Shown: positions 42,892 through 51,964 of the stretch, in pieces | How the letters are laid out: the number at the start of each line of letters is the position of its first letter | Numbering within the stretch: position 1 is the stretch's first letter | Source: Thermobifida fusca NBRC 14071 = JCM 3263 | GTDB lineage: Bacteria; Actinomycetota; Actinomycetes; Streptosporangiales; Streptosporangiaceae | DNA: 64,000 bases | NCBI RefSeq assembly: GCF_001592045.1 | Contig: NZ_BCWB01000017.1 | Location: 186,001 to 250,000, forward strand | Direction: 5' to 3' | Made by a program: the position numbers and the translations under genes | Notes under the pieces: generated by a model | The model's input: only the letters and a program-made list of their open reading frames with translations | What the model was told of the DNA's origin: nothing | Database searches by the model: none

Positions 42892-42921
42892 GTAGCGGGG
42901 GCCTCCCCAAAGGCCCCCTAC
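42892..42921 (+). terminator. GC-rich hairpin in the dxr/S15 interval
   Basis: GTAGCGGGGGCCT pairs with AGGCCCCCTAC with one bulge. It lies just downstream of the 15-bp palindrome and could be a leader structure of the S15 hydrolase gene or an insulating terminator. Confidence 0.4.
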
Positions 42922-42988
42922 GGCCCACCCGGGATGCGACGGCAGGCGCGGCCGTCGGTATCTCCCGCTCATTCCGGAACGAGGTCTT

Positions 42989-44587
42989 ATGAAACGACTG
43001 TCCGCAGTCATCAGCGTCACCCTTGCTGCGCTACTCAGCGCAGCAGTACTGTCACCCCCCGCTCACGCTACTGTCGGGTCCACCACCCAGAAAGTCCGCA
43101 TCCCCGTCGACGACGGGACGGAACTCAGCGCACTCGTCATCACCCCGACCGGCACCGAAGGCCCCCACCCCCTCCTCGTCATGCCTTCGGCCTGGTCCAC
43201 GAACAAACTGCTCTACGTGGGCGCGGCCTGGAAACTCGCCCGCGAATCCGGCTACCAGGTGATCAGCTACACCTCCCGCGGCTTCCACGAATCCGGGGGC
43301 CGGATCGAAGTCGCCGGACCACGGGACGTCGCCGACGCCCGCGCCATCATCGACTGGGCGCTCGCCAACACCGACGCCGACCCGGACCGTATCGGCATGG
43401 CCGGCATCTCCTACGGCGCAGGCATCAGCCTGCTCACCGCCGCCGAAGACGCGCGGATCAAAGCCGTCGGCGCCATGAGCGGCTGGGCTGACCTCACCGC
43501 CTCCATCTACCCCAACGAAACCTTCAGCACCCAGGCCGTCGAACTCCTGCTCTCCTCCGCCCACCTGACCGGGCGGCCCGGCACCACCCTCCAGGAGATG
43601 GAGCAGGGCTACCGCCGAGGCGACGTGCAGCCCGCCCTGGACGCCGCCCCCGTGCGCTCCCCCGCGACCAAAGTCGACGCCATCAACGCGCACGGCACCG
43701 CGGTCATGATCGCGCACGCCTGGAACGACGGCATCTTCCCGCCCGGCCAGATCATCGACTTCTACAGCGCGCTGACCACCCCCAAGCGGCTGATGCTGGC
43801 CCCAGGCGACCACGCCACCCAAGAGGCGTTCGGCGCGTTCGGCCTGCCCAACGAGACGTGGGAGTCGCTGAACCGCTGGTTCGACCACCACCTGCGCGGC
43901 ATCGACAACGGCATCAACACCGAACCCCCCGTCCAGGTGAAGCCGAACAGCGGCAGCGGACCGTGGACCGGATACCCCGACTGGGAGTCGGTCTCCTCCG
44001 GGGAGCTCGTCTACCACCTGACCAAGCCCGCGGCCAGTTGGACCAACTGGCTCAGCACGGGCGGCCTCTCCCCCGACCCCGCCACCGGCTGGAACTACCA
44101 GATCCGCACCGCGCTGGGCACCACCGCCAACAGCGGAGCCCTCATGCTCAGCGGCGCAATCCAGCAGCTCGCCCAGATCCCCACCGGGGTGGCGCTGCCC
44201 CTGGTCAGCCGGGTCTACGCGGGGGTGTGGACCGGTCCGGCCCTCACCAACGTCACCGTCAGCGGCACCCCGCGCCTGCGGTTGACGGTCACCCCCAACC
44301 GGTCTGAGGCCAGCCTGTTCGTCTACCTGTACGCGGTGAACTCCTCGGGCACGGGAGCGCTCATCACGCACAAGCCCTACACCCTGCGCGGAGCCACCCC
44401 CGGCCAGGCGCAGACCGTGGAGATCGCCCTGGAACCCGTGGTATGGCGCGTCCCCTCCGGACACCGCCTCGCCCTCGTCATCGACGGCCAGGACCTGCGT
44501 TACGGCAGCGAGAACGGCGTGGGCAGCACCGTCACGGTGAGCTCCCCCGCCGGCGACCCGTCCTGGCTGCGCATTCCCACGGCCTAA
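42989..44587 (+). CDS. Secreted S15/CocE-type alpha/beta hydrolase
   Basis: A 532-residue exported enzyme of the X-Pro dipeptidyl-peptidase/acylase (S15, CocE-NonD) class. The signal peptide MKRLSAVISVTLAALLSAAV ends near AHA. The catalytic Ser lies in the elbow IGMAGISYGAGISLL, the Asp probably in MIAHAWNDGIFPPGQ, and the His in LAPGDHATQEAFGAFG. A C-terminal jelly-roll domain (X-Pro C, about 330-532) ends LALVIDGQDLRYG. The precise substrate (proline peptides, acyl esters) cannot be told. ATG at 42989 with GAGG upstream. It is monocistronic with a terminator, and a secreted serine protease follows. Confidence 0.87.
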   Translation: MKRLSAVISVTLAALLSAAVLSPPAHATVGSTTQKVRIPVDDGTELSALVITPTGTEGPHPLLVMPSAWSTNKLLYVGAAWKLARESGYQVISYTSRGFHESGGRIEVAGPRDVADARAIIDWALANTDADPDRIGMAGISYGAGISLLTAAEDARIKAVGAMSGWADLTASIYPNETFSTQAVELLLSSAHLTGRPGTTLQEMEQGYRRGDVQPALDAAPVRSPATKVDAINAHGTAVMIAHAWNDGIFPPGQIIDFYSALTTPKRLMLAPGDHATQEAFGAFGLPNETWESLNRWFDHHLRGIDNGINTEPPVQVKPNSGSGPWTGYPDWESVSSGELVYHLTKPAASWTNWLSTGGLSPDPATGWNYQIRTALGTTANSGALMLSGAIQQLAQIPTGVALPLVSRVYAGVWTGPALTNVTVSGTPRLRLTVTPNRSEASLFVYLYAVNSSGTGALITHKPYTLRGATPGQAQTVEIALEPVVWRVPSGHRLALVIDGQDLRYGSENGVGSTVTVSSPAGDPSWLRIPTA

Positions 44588-44603
44588 CGGCTGACCCCTG
44601 GAC

Positions 44604-44640
44604 CACGGCCTCCCTCCGCGCCGGGGAGGCCGTGCCTTTT
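44604..44640 (+). terminator. Rho-independent terminator of the S15 hydrolase gene
   Basis: CACGGCCTCC pairs with GGAGGCCGTG around an 11-base loop, followed by CCTTTT. It begins 16 bases after the stop codon. Confidence 0.85.
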
Positions 44641-44721
44641 CCGCGGTTCGTCCCCGCACAGCCAGCAAAGATAACTAAAAGAAGTCACTTGAACACGGAG
44701 AGTGTGGCATGCTTCGGGGAC

Positions 44722-45705
44722 ATGAACCGGTCAATCATGTATGCGTTCCTCGCCTCACTCACGCTTGTCGCAGCCGGGATAGCCCCCGCCTCGGCTGTTG
44801 AACCCTCCCACCCGGTCCCCCTGGACCCGGCCCCAGAGGTGGTGCACCAGTCCGCGGCGACCACCCCCGAGCAGCAGCGCGCCGTCGCGGCCTACTGGAC
44901 CCCCGACCGCATGGCTGCCGCCCTCCCCCTTCCCTCCGCCCTCGACGACCTGCCCGTCTCCCTGTCCCTCCTCGGCGGCCGCCGCGCCTCCGACACCGAC
45001 ACCGACACGACTAGCCTGTCCGACTCCTCGGTCCGCCGCTGGACCGGGGGAGGCCTGGTCGCCGCCACCACCGGACGGGTGTACCTCACCTTGGACGGCG
45101 TGGACTACACCTGCACTGCCTCGGTGATCAACGCGCAGAACCGCGACACTGTCCTCACCGCAGGGCACTGCCTGAAGAACAAGACCGGCTCGTGGGCGGA
45201 GAACTGGATCTTCGTCCCCGGTTACGCGGACGGTCGCGCCCCCTACGGCCGGTACACCGCCCGCGACATGCTCGTCTCCCCCAAGTGGTCCCGGCAAGGG
45301 GACGACAGCTACGACTTCGGTTTCGTCGTCCTCAACACCGACCTTCGGGGACGGCACGTCGCCGACCGCACCGGGGCCCAGAAAGTCTCCTTCAGCGGAC
45401 GCATCGCCCCCTACGTGCACGCCTTCGGCTACCCGTCGTCCCCGCCCTATTCGGGACGCCACCTGTACTACTGCGCGGGCGCCACCCACCCCGACCGGCA
45501 GGGCACCCTAGGCTCTGGCATGGACTGCGCCATGACCCAAGGCTCCAGCGGCGGACCGTGGTTCGCCGACTTCGACACCACCACCGGAACCGGAACCATC
45601 ACCTCGCTGACCAGCTTCAAGTACACCGACAACGCCGCTGTCCAATACGGTCCCCGGCTCGGCGACGAAGCCCGGCGCGTCTACGAGGCCGCGCAGATCC
45701 TGTAA
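44722..45705 (+). CDS. Secreted chymotrypsin-like serine protease
   Basis: A 327-residue S1-family protease. The signal peptide MNRSIMYAFLASLTLVAAGI ends at ASA, then a pro-region of about 100 residues (TPEQQRAVAAYWTPDRM) precedes the catalytic domain. The triad is His in DTVLTAGHCLKNK (near 149), Asp in DDSYDFGFVVLNTD (near 198) and Ser in TQGSSGGPWFADF (near 276). A Cys pair around CTAS and GHC is typical. ATG at 44722 with GGGG upstream; the open frame reaches further 5' without coding character. It is probably an extracellular nutrient protease acting with the two secreted peptidases nearby. Confidence 0.9.
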   Translation: MNRSIMYAFLASLTLVAAGIAPASAVEPSHPVPLDPAPEVVHQSAATTPEQQRAVAAYWTPDRMAAALPLPSALDDLPVSLSLLGGRRASDTDTDTTSLSDSSVRRWTGGGLVAATTGRVYLTLDGVDYTCTASVINAQNRDTVLTAGHCLKNKTGSWAENWIFVPGYADGRAPYGRYTARDMLVSPKWSRQGDDSYDFGFVVLNTDLRGRHVADRTGAQKVSFSGRIAPYVHAFGYPSSPPYSGRHLYYCAGATHPDRQGTLGSGMDCAMTQGSSGGPWFADFDTTTGTGTITSLTSFKYTDNAAVQYGPRLGDEARRVYEAAQIL

Positions 45706-45742
45706 CCGGACCACCGGCACCCGAGTGCCGGCTGCACACACC

Positions 45743-45775
45743 GCCCGGCGGGCCCACCCGCAGGGTCCGCCGGGC
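45743..45775 (+). terminator. Hairpin after the serine protease gene
   Basis: GCCCGGCGG pairs with CCGCCGGGC about 40 bases past the stop. No U-tract is present. The interval 45706-45991 before the convergent aldehyde dehydrogenase gene shows nothing else. Confidence 0.55.
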
Positions 45776-45991
45776 ACACAGGCATGCCGCAGACCGTGCG
45801 GCTGCCGCCCACTCGCAGCACAGCCCCGCACCCACCACCCGTAGAGACAAGGGAAGGGCCGAGCCGGACGAGTAACGTGGAGGCGGCGTCCAGCCCGGCC
45901 CCGGCCGCCCGGGCACGCGTCGGGCGGCACCACCCGCAGCCCCGGAGCCGGGACCGGAAGACCAGCTCCGAGGCCGCGCTTCGCATGCGGG

Positions 45992-47413
45992 TTACAGCAC
46001 CCCGGTGAGCACCATCACCCGTTCGTCGGTCAGGTCGTCCATCGCGGAACGCACCCCCTCCTTGCCGACCCCGGACTTCTTCACGCCGCCGTAGGGCATC
46101 TGGTCGGCGCGGTACGTGGGCACGTCACCGATGATGACCCCGCCCACCTTCAGCTCGCGGTGCGCCCGGAACGCCGTCGCCAGATCCCGGGTGAACACCC
46201 CCGCCTGCAAGCCGTACTTGCTGTTGTTGACCTCGGCGAACGCCTCATCCACGCCGCTGACCCGGCGCAGCACCATCACCGGGCCGAAGACCTCCTCGCA
46301 CACCACCTTCGCGTCGTCGGGGACGTCCGCCAGCACGGTCGGAGCCATGGTCACCCCGTCCCGGGTGCCGCCGGTGAGAACCGTGGCCCCACCCGCCACC
46401 GCCTCGTTCACCCACTGCTCGACGCGGGCCGCGGCAGCCTCGTTGATGAGCGGCCCCACCTGGGTGGCCTCGTCGGCGGGGTCCCCGGTCACCAGCTCTT
46501 CGACCCGCTGGACCAGCTTCGCGGCGAACTCGTCGTAGACGGCGTCCTCCACGATGACCCGCTGCACGCCGATACAGACCTGGCCGGCCTGGTTGTTGCC
46601 GAACAGGGCGATCCGCCGGGCCGCCCAGTCCAAGTCGGCGTCGGCCAGCACCACGGCCGCAGCATTCCCACCCAGTTCGAGGGTGACGTGCTTGTTCGGG
46701 GCCATCTTGCGCAGCTCCCAGCCGAACTGGCCGCCGGTGAACGAGATAACCGGCAGCCGTTCGTCGGTGATGAGCGGCTGCGCCAGTTCGTTCGGCATCG
46801 GCAGCACGGAGAACGCCCCGGCCGGCAGATCGGTTTCAGCGAGGATCTCGCCGAGCACCAATGCAGAAAGAGGCGTCGCGGGAGCGGGCTTAACCACGAT
46901 AGGCGCGCCCACCGCGATCGCCGGAGCGACCTTGTGCGCGACCAAGTTGAGGGGGAAATTGAACGGGGAGATTGCCAGCACTGCACCCTTGGGGACGCGG
47001 CGGATCAACGCGATCCGACCCTCCCCCGCACTGTCGGTGTCCAAGCGCTGCACCCGCCCGCTGTCGCGGCGGACCTCTTCTGCAGCCCAGGTGAACACGG
47101 AGACAGCCCGCCCCACCTCGGCACGCGCCCACAAGATCGGCTTCCCGCTCTCCGCAGTGATGAGCTGGGCGATCTCTTCGGAGCGCTCCTGGAGCCGCCG
47201 TGCCACGTGGGCGAGGGCCGTAGCGCGCACGTGGGCGGGGAGCGCCGCGGTGGCGTCGAGGGCACCGTGCGCGGCAGCCACAGCCTGGTCGACCTGTTCC
47301 GGGGAGGGGACGGCGACCGTTGCCACGGTCTGCCCCGTGTAGGGGTTGGTGACAGTGAGTTCGTTGTCGCCGGTAGTTGCTGACCCGGCCAGCCAGAACG
47401 GACGTTGAGACAT
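45992..47413 (-). CDS. NAD(P)-dependent aldehyde dehydrogenase
   Basis: A 473-residue ALDH superfamily enzyme that oxidises an aldehyde to an acid. The Rossmann part has VLAISPFNFPLNLVAHKVAP with KPAPATPLSALVLGEI, the glycine motif is FTGGQFGWELRKMAP, the general-base Glu is in VTLELGGNAAAVVLA, and the catalytic Cys is in NNQAGQVCIGVQRVIVE. The tail PYGGVKKSGVGKEGVRSAMD is typical. The natural substrate is not clear; it resembles the group that includes succinate semialdehyde and phosphonoacetaldehyde enzymes. ATG at 47411-47413. It is convergent with the protease gene and divergent from the 594-residue gene. Confidence 0.92.
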   Translation of the reverse strand: MSQRPFWLAGSATTGDNELTVTNPYTGQTVATVAVPSPEQVDQAVAAAHGALDATAALPAHVRATALAHVARRLQERSEEIAQLITAESGKPILWARAEVGRAVSVFTWAAEEVRRDSGRVQRLDTDSAGEGRIALIRRVPKGAVLAISPFNFPLNLVAHKVAPAIAVGAPIVVKPAPATPLSALVLGEILAETDLPAGAFSVLPMPNELAQPLITDERLPVISFTGGQFGWELRKMAPNKHVTLELGGNAAAVVLADADLDWAARRIALFGNNQAGQVCIGVQRVIVEDAVYDEFAAKLVQRVEELVTGDPADEATQVGPLINEAAAARVEQWVNEAVAGGATVLTGGTRDGVTMAPTVLADVPDDAKVVCEEVFGPVMVLRRVSGVDEAFAEVNNSKYGLQAGVFTRDLATAFRAHRELKVGGVIIGDVPTYRADQMPYGGVKKSGVGKEGVRSAMDDLTDERVMVLTGVL

Positions 47414-47710
47414 GTTCGTGACGCTACTGCTTCGCAGTGTCGTCTTCCTCATCCATTCGGGCCCAACAACGCAGGCCTTCACTCCATCCTGGCGATTTCT
47501 GCACTGTTCCCGCGCCTTTCCCGCGGGCCTGTGCGAGTGTTGTGCACAGTTGTCTCCATTCGGTGGCGCAGCCGATGCCGGTCAGCCACTCTGGTGTCAG
47601 AGCGCGCGACGGTCCTCCCCCGCTGTTCCGCGTGTTCAGGGTAGGAATCCTTCTGCCCGAGCCTTGCATCAAGGAGACCGCGACGAGAACCGTTATTTGG
47701 AGATCACCGC

Positions 47711-49495
47711 TTGCCACTCGTTTACCGCACTCTTTTCACCGTTCCACCGCCGTGCGACGTCGTCGACCTGAGCCTCGACACGTTTTCGGCCTGGCTTGCG
47801 CAGAAGTCCGACGGCTGGACCCCGGACATGAGCCGGTCCGGGCACTACGTGGTGGACCACCGCTACACCGTGAAAGTCATCCGGCACGACAACCCCGACG
47901 AAAACCTGCGTTTTGTCCGGCTCAAAACCGAGTCCTTGCACGAGCGCAGCGGAACCGTCTGGCAGACCGTGCTGACTGCCGTGTCCGACCCGGGGCGCGA
48001 AGCCGATCGCACCGTCTGGATCGAGATGACCGCGACATCCCCCCGGGAGAGGATCGGTGTGGGCGGTGAAGGGGTCTTCGAAGTGGTCCGGCCCAAACTC
48101 GTGCGGTCGTTTCTGAACTCGGCACGGTGCTTCGACGGCGCGGCCATGCTCACCGAAACCCCGGTCATCGTCCGCGGCCGCGACGAGCAGGCCGTCGAGG
48201 CGCTGCTGACCGCGATCTGCGACAGCTCCCGCAGGCTCGCGCTGGTCGCCACCGGGGTCCCCGCAGACCTCACCGTCCTCACCTGGCAGAACGCGATAGG
48301 GCAAGTGCTCAAGTTCGCGTGCGGCATGTACTCCGGCTATGTGCTCGACCGGGCAGCCCAGCAGCGGGTGGCTGCCCGCCTCCCCAAAGACTTCAGCATC
48401 CCCATGGGCGGGGTCCGCACCTTCCTGCCCGGGGTGCAGTTGACCGACCTCACCGACCACCTGCGCCACCCCATGCTCAGCGCGCGCAGCATGGACGAGT
48501 CCCGCACCGGCAGGATGATCCGCGCCCGGGTCGGCAGAAAACTCATGCCCGCACTGCACACCACCGCACTGAACCTTGCGCTGCCTGACGCGCTGCTCCA
48601 CGTGGACGCGCTGCTGGACGAGGAGGAAGCGGACCTTCCCGCCTCCCCTGTGGCGCCGCGCGTCTCCAAAGCGACTGTCGTCTACCGCACCGAGTCTGCG
48701 ACCGCGGCACGCTCCCCCGCCCCCGACCCCACGGACGCGGAACGGGAACGCACCCTGGCGTTGGCCGCCGAACTGAAACGGCGCAATGCGCGCCTCGCCG
48801 AGCTGGAACGGGACTACGAGCAGTTGCGCTCCGAACTTAGGGAGACGGTGCGGGAACGCAACCAGTACCGGGAGCAGTTACGCAAAGCCCGCTACGAGAA
48901 CACGTGGCTGCGCGACCAGCTCCGCAACTTCGGCCACTACGAGACGGCTGCCACCCACCCTCCGATCCCGCCGAGCGAAGTCCCGCCCGAGGACTTCGAA
49001 GAACTGTGGGAGCGGATGACCGATGAGACCTCCTTCCCCTATCTGCGGGTGACGATCGACGACGCGCTCGACGACATGCGGGAGCTCAGCGGCCACAAGA
49101 AAGAACGGCTGTGGGTGACGAAAGCGTGGGAGGCGCTGCGGGCCCTCAACGACTACGTGCGCTACCAGTTGACCCACCCGGAGAACAGCAAACCGCTCCA
49201 CGACTATCTGCGGGACCAGCCTGACGGCTTCTTCACCATCCCGGTGAAGCGGATGGCCGCCCACGAGAGCGACACCGTGCAGAACCGGGCGAAGTTCAGC
49301 GGCAAACGCATCTTCCGGGTGCCTACCGAAGTGCACCCGGACGGGGTGGTCCCCATGTTCGCGCACATCAAACTGGACACCGAGTACGGGGTCTGCCCGC
49401 GCCTGTACTACTACCCGGACTTGGGTCCCGGGCGGACCAACCGGATCTACATCGGGTATCTCGGCCGTCACCTGCCCGTGCACAGCACGAATTGA
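47711..49495 (+). CDS. Large protein of unknown function with a central coiled coil
   Basis: I do not recognise this 594-residue protein. Residues 1-320 are mixed alpha/beta with no signal peptide. Around 340-405 lies a charged coiled coil (ERERTLALAAELKRRNARLA, RETVRERNQYREQLRKARYE). The C-terminal 190 residues form a compact domain with a helix (YLRVTIDDALDDMRELSGHK) and a beta-rich end (KRIFRVPTEVHPDGVVPMFA; CPRLYYYPDLG; RIYIGYLGRHLP), whose final strands recall small RelE-like or translation-factor-like folds; this is only a resemblance. TTG at 47711 with GGAG eight bases upstream. It is monocistronic, followed by a terminator. A defence or stress role is possible but unsupported. Confidence 0.8.
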   Translation: MPLVYRTLFTVPPPCDVVDLSLDTFSAWLAQKSDGWTPDMSRSGHYVVDHRYTVKVIRHDNPDENLRFVRLKTESLHERSGTVWQTVLTAVSDPGREADRTVWIEMTATSPRERIGVGGEGVFEVVRPKLVRSFLNSARCFDGAAMLTETPVIVRGRDEQAVEALLTAICDSSRRLALVATGVPADLTVLTWQNAIGQVLKFACGMYSGYVLDRAAQQRVAARLPKDFSIPMGGVRTFLPGVQLTDLTDHLRHPMLSARSMDESRTGRMIRARVGRKLMPALHTTALNLALPDALLHVDALLDEEEADLPASPVAPRVSKATVVYRTESATAARSPAPDPTDAERERTLALAAELKRRNARLAELERDYEQLRSELRETVRERNQYREQLRKARYENTWLRDQLRNFGHYETAATHPPIPPSEVPPEDFEELWERMTDETSFPYLRVTIDDALDDMRELSGHKKERLWVTKAWEALRALNDYVRYQLTHPENSKPLHDYLRDQPDGFFTIPVKRMAAHESDTVQNRAKFSGKRIFRVPTEVHPDGVVPMFAHIKLDTEYGVCPRLYYYPDLGPGRTNRIYIGYLGRHLPVHSTN

Positions 49496-49518
49496 CGGGA
49501 GCGTGCCGGGCCGGTCTT

Positions 49519-49556
49519 CGGGCCGCGGGACAGGCCGGTGGCCCGTGCCTGTTTTT
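49519..49556 (+). terminator. Terminator after the 594-residue gene
   Basis: CGGGCC and GGCCCG close a GC-rich hairpin, followed by TGCCTGTTTTT. It lies 24 bases past the stop codon. Confidence 0.6.
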
Positions 49557-49673
49557 GCTGCCGCCTCTCGTGGCGGGTCGACGCCCGCGGCCCGAAGACT
49601 GCATCGGCACGCGCTGCACTCTACTGCCCGCTGTCGGCGCCTGGCATGGCCGCCGCACCCGGAGAAAACCAGG

Positions 49674-50501
49674 TTAGGGGCCTGGATGCAACGGCGACTG
49701 TTCGGCCGCAGGCTCGTGTTCGGGGTCGCTGTCGGGTTCGGTCATCCGCATAGCGGGCGTGCTGCCCGCATCGAAGAGGCGGGCGAAGTCGGCGTCGGTG
49801 CCCGCGACCGCCTCGATCCGCCGATTGCGGGCCCGGCCTTCCACGGTGCTGTTGTCGGCGATCGGGTTGGCGGCGCCATGCCCGGCGGTGATGAAGGCGA
49901 CCCCGTCGACCGGCATCATCTCTTGGAGGAATGCCGCGGCTTCTTCCGAGCGCTGCAAGGACACCTGCAGGTTGGCTTCCGGGGTGCCGGTGTCGTCCCC
50001 GTACCCGTCGATCCGCACCCAGGAGGCGTCGGCTGCGGCAGCTTCCTCCGCGAAGCGCTGCAGTTCCACGATCCCCTCGTAGGTGAGTTCGGTGCCGTTG
50101 TGGGAGAAGTGGACGACCGCGGTAATGGTGCGGGGCGGGTCTGCCTGGGGCTCGTGGTTCTCGTCTGCCTGCGCCCGGTGGTCTTCGGGGAGGGGTGCCG
50201 CGTCTTCCTGGGGCGGGGAGACGTCGGCGTCCGCGGTCCGCTCCTGCGGCTCCGCGGTGGTCGGGGGCGTTGCGGGGTTCGCGGACTCTTCTGGCGTGTC
50301 CACAGCAATCGTGTCTTGTTCAGGCGCTGCCGGCGGGAACAGGACGGCCGAGAACGCGAACAAGCCGAGGGCGAGGACACCGACAAGGGGGAGGGTGACG
50401 TAGCCGGACCACGGTCCTTTCCGTGGCTCTCGAGCCCAGCCCACGGTCCTCGTGTTCCGGACCGCTGCGATCCGCCATTGCCCATAGTGTCGTTCCGTCA
50501 C
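49674..50501 (-). CDS. Membrane-anchored OmpA/MotB-like protein
   Basis: About 275 residues. A single membrane helix (YVTLPLVGVLALGLFAFSAV) near the N-terminus is followed by a long Pro/Glu/Thr-rich linker and a C-terminal OmpA-like peptidoglycan-binding domain: TAVVHFSHNGTELTYEGIVE, WVRIDGYGDDTGTPEANLQV and NSTVEGRARNRRIEAV. This places the domain outside the membrane, gripping the cell wall. GTG at 50499-50501 is the likeliest start, but no clear ribosome binding site is seen and the open frame extends to 50681. It is divergent from the next gene. The partner process is unknown. Confidence 0.78.
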   Translation of the reverse strand: MTERHYGQWRIAAVRNTRTVGWAREPRKGPWSGYVTLPLVGVLALGLFAFSAVLFPPAAPEQDTIAVDTPEESANPATPPTTAEPQERTADADVSPPQEDAAPLPEDHRAQADENHEPQADPPRTITAVVHFSHNGTELTYEGIVELQRFAEEAAAADASWVRIDGYGDDTGTPEANLQVSLQRSEEAAAFLQEMMPVDGVAFITAGHGAANPIADNSTVEGRARNRRIEAVAGTDADFARLFDAGSTPAMRMTEPDSDPEHEPAAEQSPLHPGP

Positions 50502-50757
50502 GCGACTGAGAGTAGAAAACCCCAGTCCAGGACGGGATTCAGTGCAGGACAGCAAAGGGTTTCCCGACGCCTTTCCCAGGATGCAGAGCCGCGGTTTTCT
50601 CGCCATTTGCCCGGTTGGGCGCGGCAGGCGTGTCCGACTTCTCCGCTGAAAACTTCCCGCGAAATAAGTGACGCAGATCACTCTGCCTGTGGGGCGGGTA
50701 ACGTCGCCACGAAGCGGGATACATCCGACCTGCCCGACGTCCTACCCTGGAGTGGTC

Positions 50758-51690
50758 ATGGACAGCTCTTCCCCTTTCGCGACAGCTCACCCCCGCACCG
50801 TTCTCACCGAGCGGGAATGGCAGGAACGCGCCGCCCGGCATGCCGCGCGTGCCGAAGAGTTCATCCGCAGCGCCCAGCGCCCGGAGGCGCGGCCGGTGGA
50901 GAGCTTCCTGTTCACCTACTACAGCTACCGTCCCGCCCAATTGCGTCGCTGGCATCCCGGACCGGGAGTGGTGCTGCTCGGCGAGTCCGCGCGGAACGTG
51001 TTCCGCCGCTGGTACCGCACGACCACGGTCCCGGGGCCTTCCGGCGACCCGGTGACGGGTGTGGAGTTGGACGTCGCGGCTTTCCTCGCCGACCGGGGCA
51101 AAGCGGTGCGGTTCATCGCCGACCTGCTGTCCGCGGTTCGGGCGCGCAGCGCGAACTTCAGCTGTTTCGCCCTGCACGAGTGGGCGATGGTCTACCGGCA
51201 GTCCTCTGAGGAGCGGCGGCATGCGCTGCCGTTGCGGCTCGGTGCCGAGGGCACCGACCGGGTCGTGGAGTCGCATCGGATCCGCTGCTCGCATTTTGAC
51301 GCGTTCCGGTTCTTCACGGCCGAGGCGCGTCCGCTCAACCAGTTGCAGCCCACCCGGGAAAGCCAGATCGCCCTCGACCAGCCGGGCTGCCTGCACGCCA
51401 CCATGGACTGCTACAAGTGGGCGTACAAGCTCTCCCCCGCGGTCCCCGGCGAGCTGCTGTTGGACTGCTTCGCGTTGGCGCGGGACATCCGGGAGCTGGA
51501 CATGCGCGCCTCCCCCTACGACCTGTCCGACCACGGGTATGCCCCGGTGTGCATTGAAACCCCGGAGGGCAAGGCGGAGTTCACCGCGGCGCAGCGGGAG
51601 TTCAGCGAACGCGGGCAGGTACTGCGGGACCGGCTTTTGGCTGTGATCGCGATGCTGGGGGTGGAGCGTTCCCCTGCGGCCGCGTCGTAG
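50758..51690 (+). CDS. Conserved actinobacterial protein, often labelled 3-methyladenine DNA glycosylase
   Basis: A 310-residue cytoplasmic protein. The stretch ESFLFTYYSYRPAQLRRWHP is a hallmark of a family routinely annotated in actinobacteria as 3-methyladenine DNA glycosylase, though I see no HhH-GPD or AAG motif, so the label should be treated with caution. Other conserved parts are NFSCFALHEWAMVYRQ, RIRCSHFDAFRFFT and DQPGCLHATMDCYKWAYKLS; the Cys/His/Asp set (CSHFDAFRFF, CLHATMDCYKW) suggests a metal or catalytic site. ATG at 50758 with GGAG six bases upstream. It is monocistronic. Confidence 0.8.
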   Translation: MDSSSPFATAHPRTVLTEREWQERAARHAARAEEFIRSAQRPEARPVESFLFTYYSYRPAQLRRWHPGPGVVLLGESARNVFRRWYRTTTVPGPSGDPVTGVELDVAAFLADRGKAVRFIADLLSAVRARSANFSCFALHEWAMVYRQSSEERRHALPLRLGAEGTDRVVESHRIRCSHFDAFRFFTAEARPLNQLQPTRESQIALDQPGCLHATMDCYKWAYKLSPAVPGELLLDCFALARDIRELDMRASPYDLSDHGYAPVCIETPEGKAEFTAAQREFSERGQVLRDRLLAVIAMLGVERSPAAAS

Positions 51691-51753
51691 CGTTGCTCGC
51701 AGACCACGGGCAGCCTTCGTGTCCTGCGGAAACCCGTGAATCAACGTCAACTA

Positions 51754-51783
51754 TTGACACGATCGCATTCCCTCCGTAACAAT
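51754..51783 (+). promoter_or_regulatory. Strong sigma-70-type promoter
   Basis: TTGACA (51754-51759), a 17-base spacer, then TAACAAT (51777-51783). The -35 box is a perfect consensus match, which is rare in this DNA. Transcription would start near 51790. Confidence 0.65.
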
Positions 51784-51792
51784 TCCTTTACG

Positions 51793-51804
51793 GAAAGCGC
51801 TTTC
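51793..51804. promoter_or_regulatory. LacI-type operator-like palindrome at the start site
   Basis: GAAAGCGCTTTC is a perfect 12-bp palindrome with the central CG pair typical of LacI-family operators. It sits right at the expected +1 of the promoter at 51754-51783, an ideal place for repression. Confidence 0.5.
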
Positions 51805-51845
51805 TTAACAGCGCGGTGTCCGTCAAGGTGGCTCCTCCACCGATC

Positions 51846-51871
51846 GAAGGCACGGCCCAAGCCGTGCCTTC
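51846..51871 (+). terminator. Leader hairpin, 11-bp perfect stem
   Basis: GAAGGCACGGC-CCAA-GCCGTGCCTTC, followed by a pyrimidine-rich CCTTCACG. A smaller GGTGG/CCACC hairpin precedes it. It may be an attenuator between the promoter and the short ORFs, or the end of an 80-nt RNA. Confidence 0.5.
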
Positions 51872-51964
51872 CCTTCACGTCCTGCCGTCGTCACCGATAT
51901 CCCCACGGCGGACCGCCCCGCGGCCGCCATCGGTGCCGGCAGCACACCCGACGAAAGGCTGCCT

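Noticed and set aside
43052-44668. 538-residue open frame opposite the S15 hydrolase gene
   Set aside because: Gly/Val/Asp-rich shadow; the plus-strand gene has a signal peptide and catalytic motifs.
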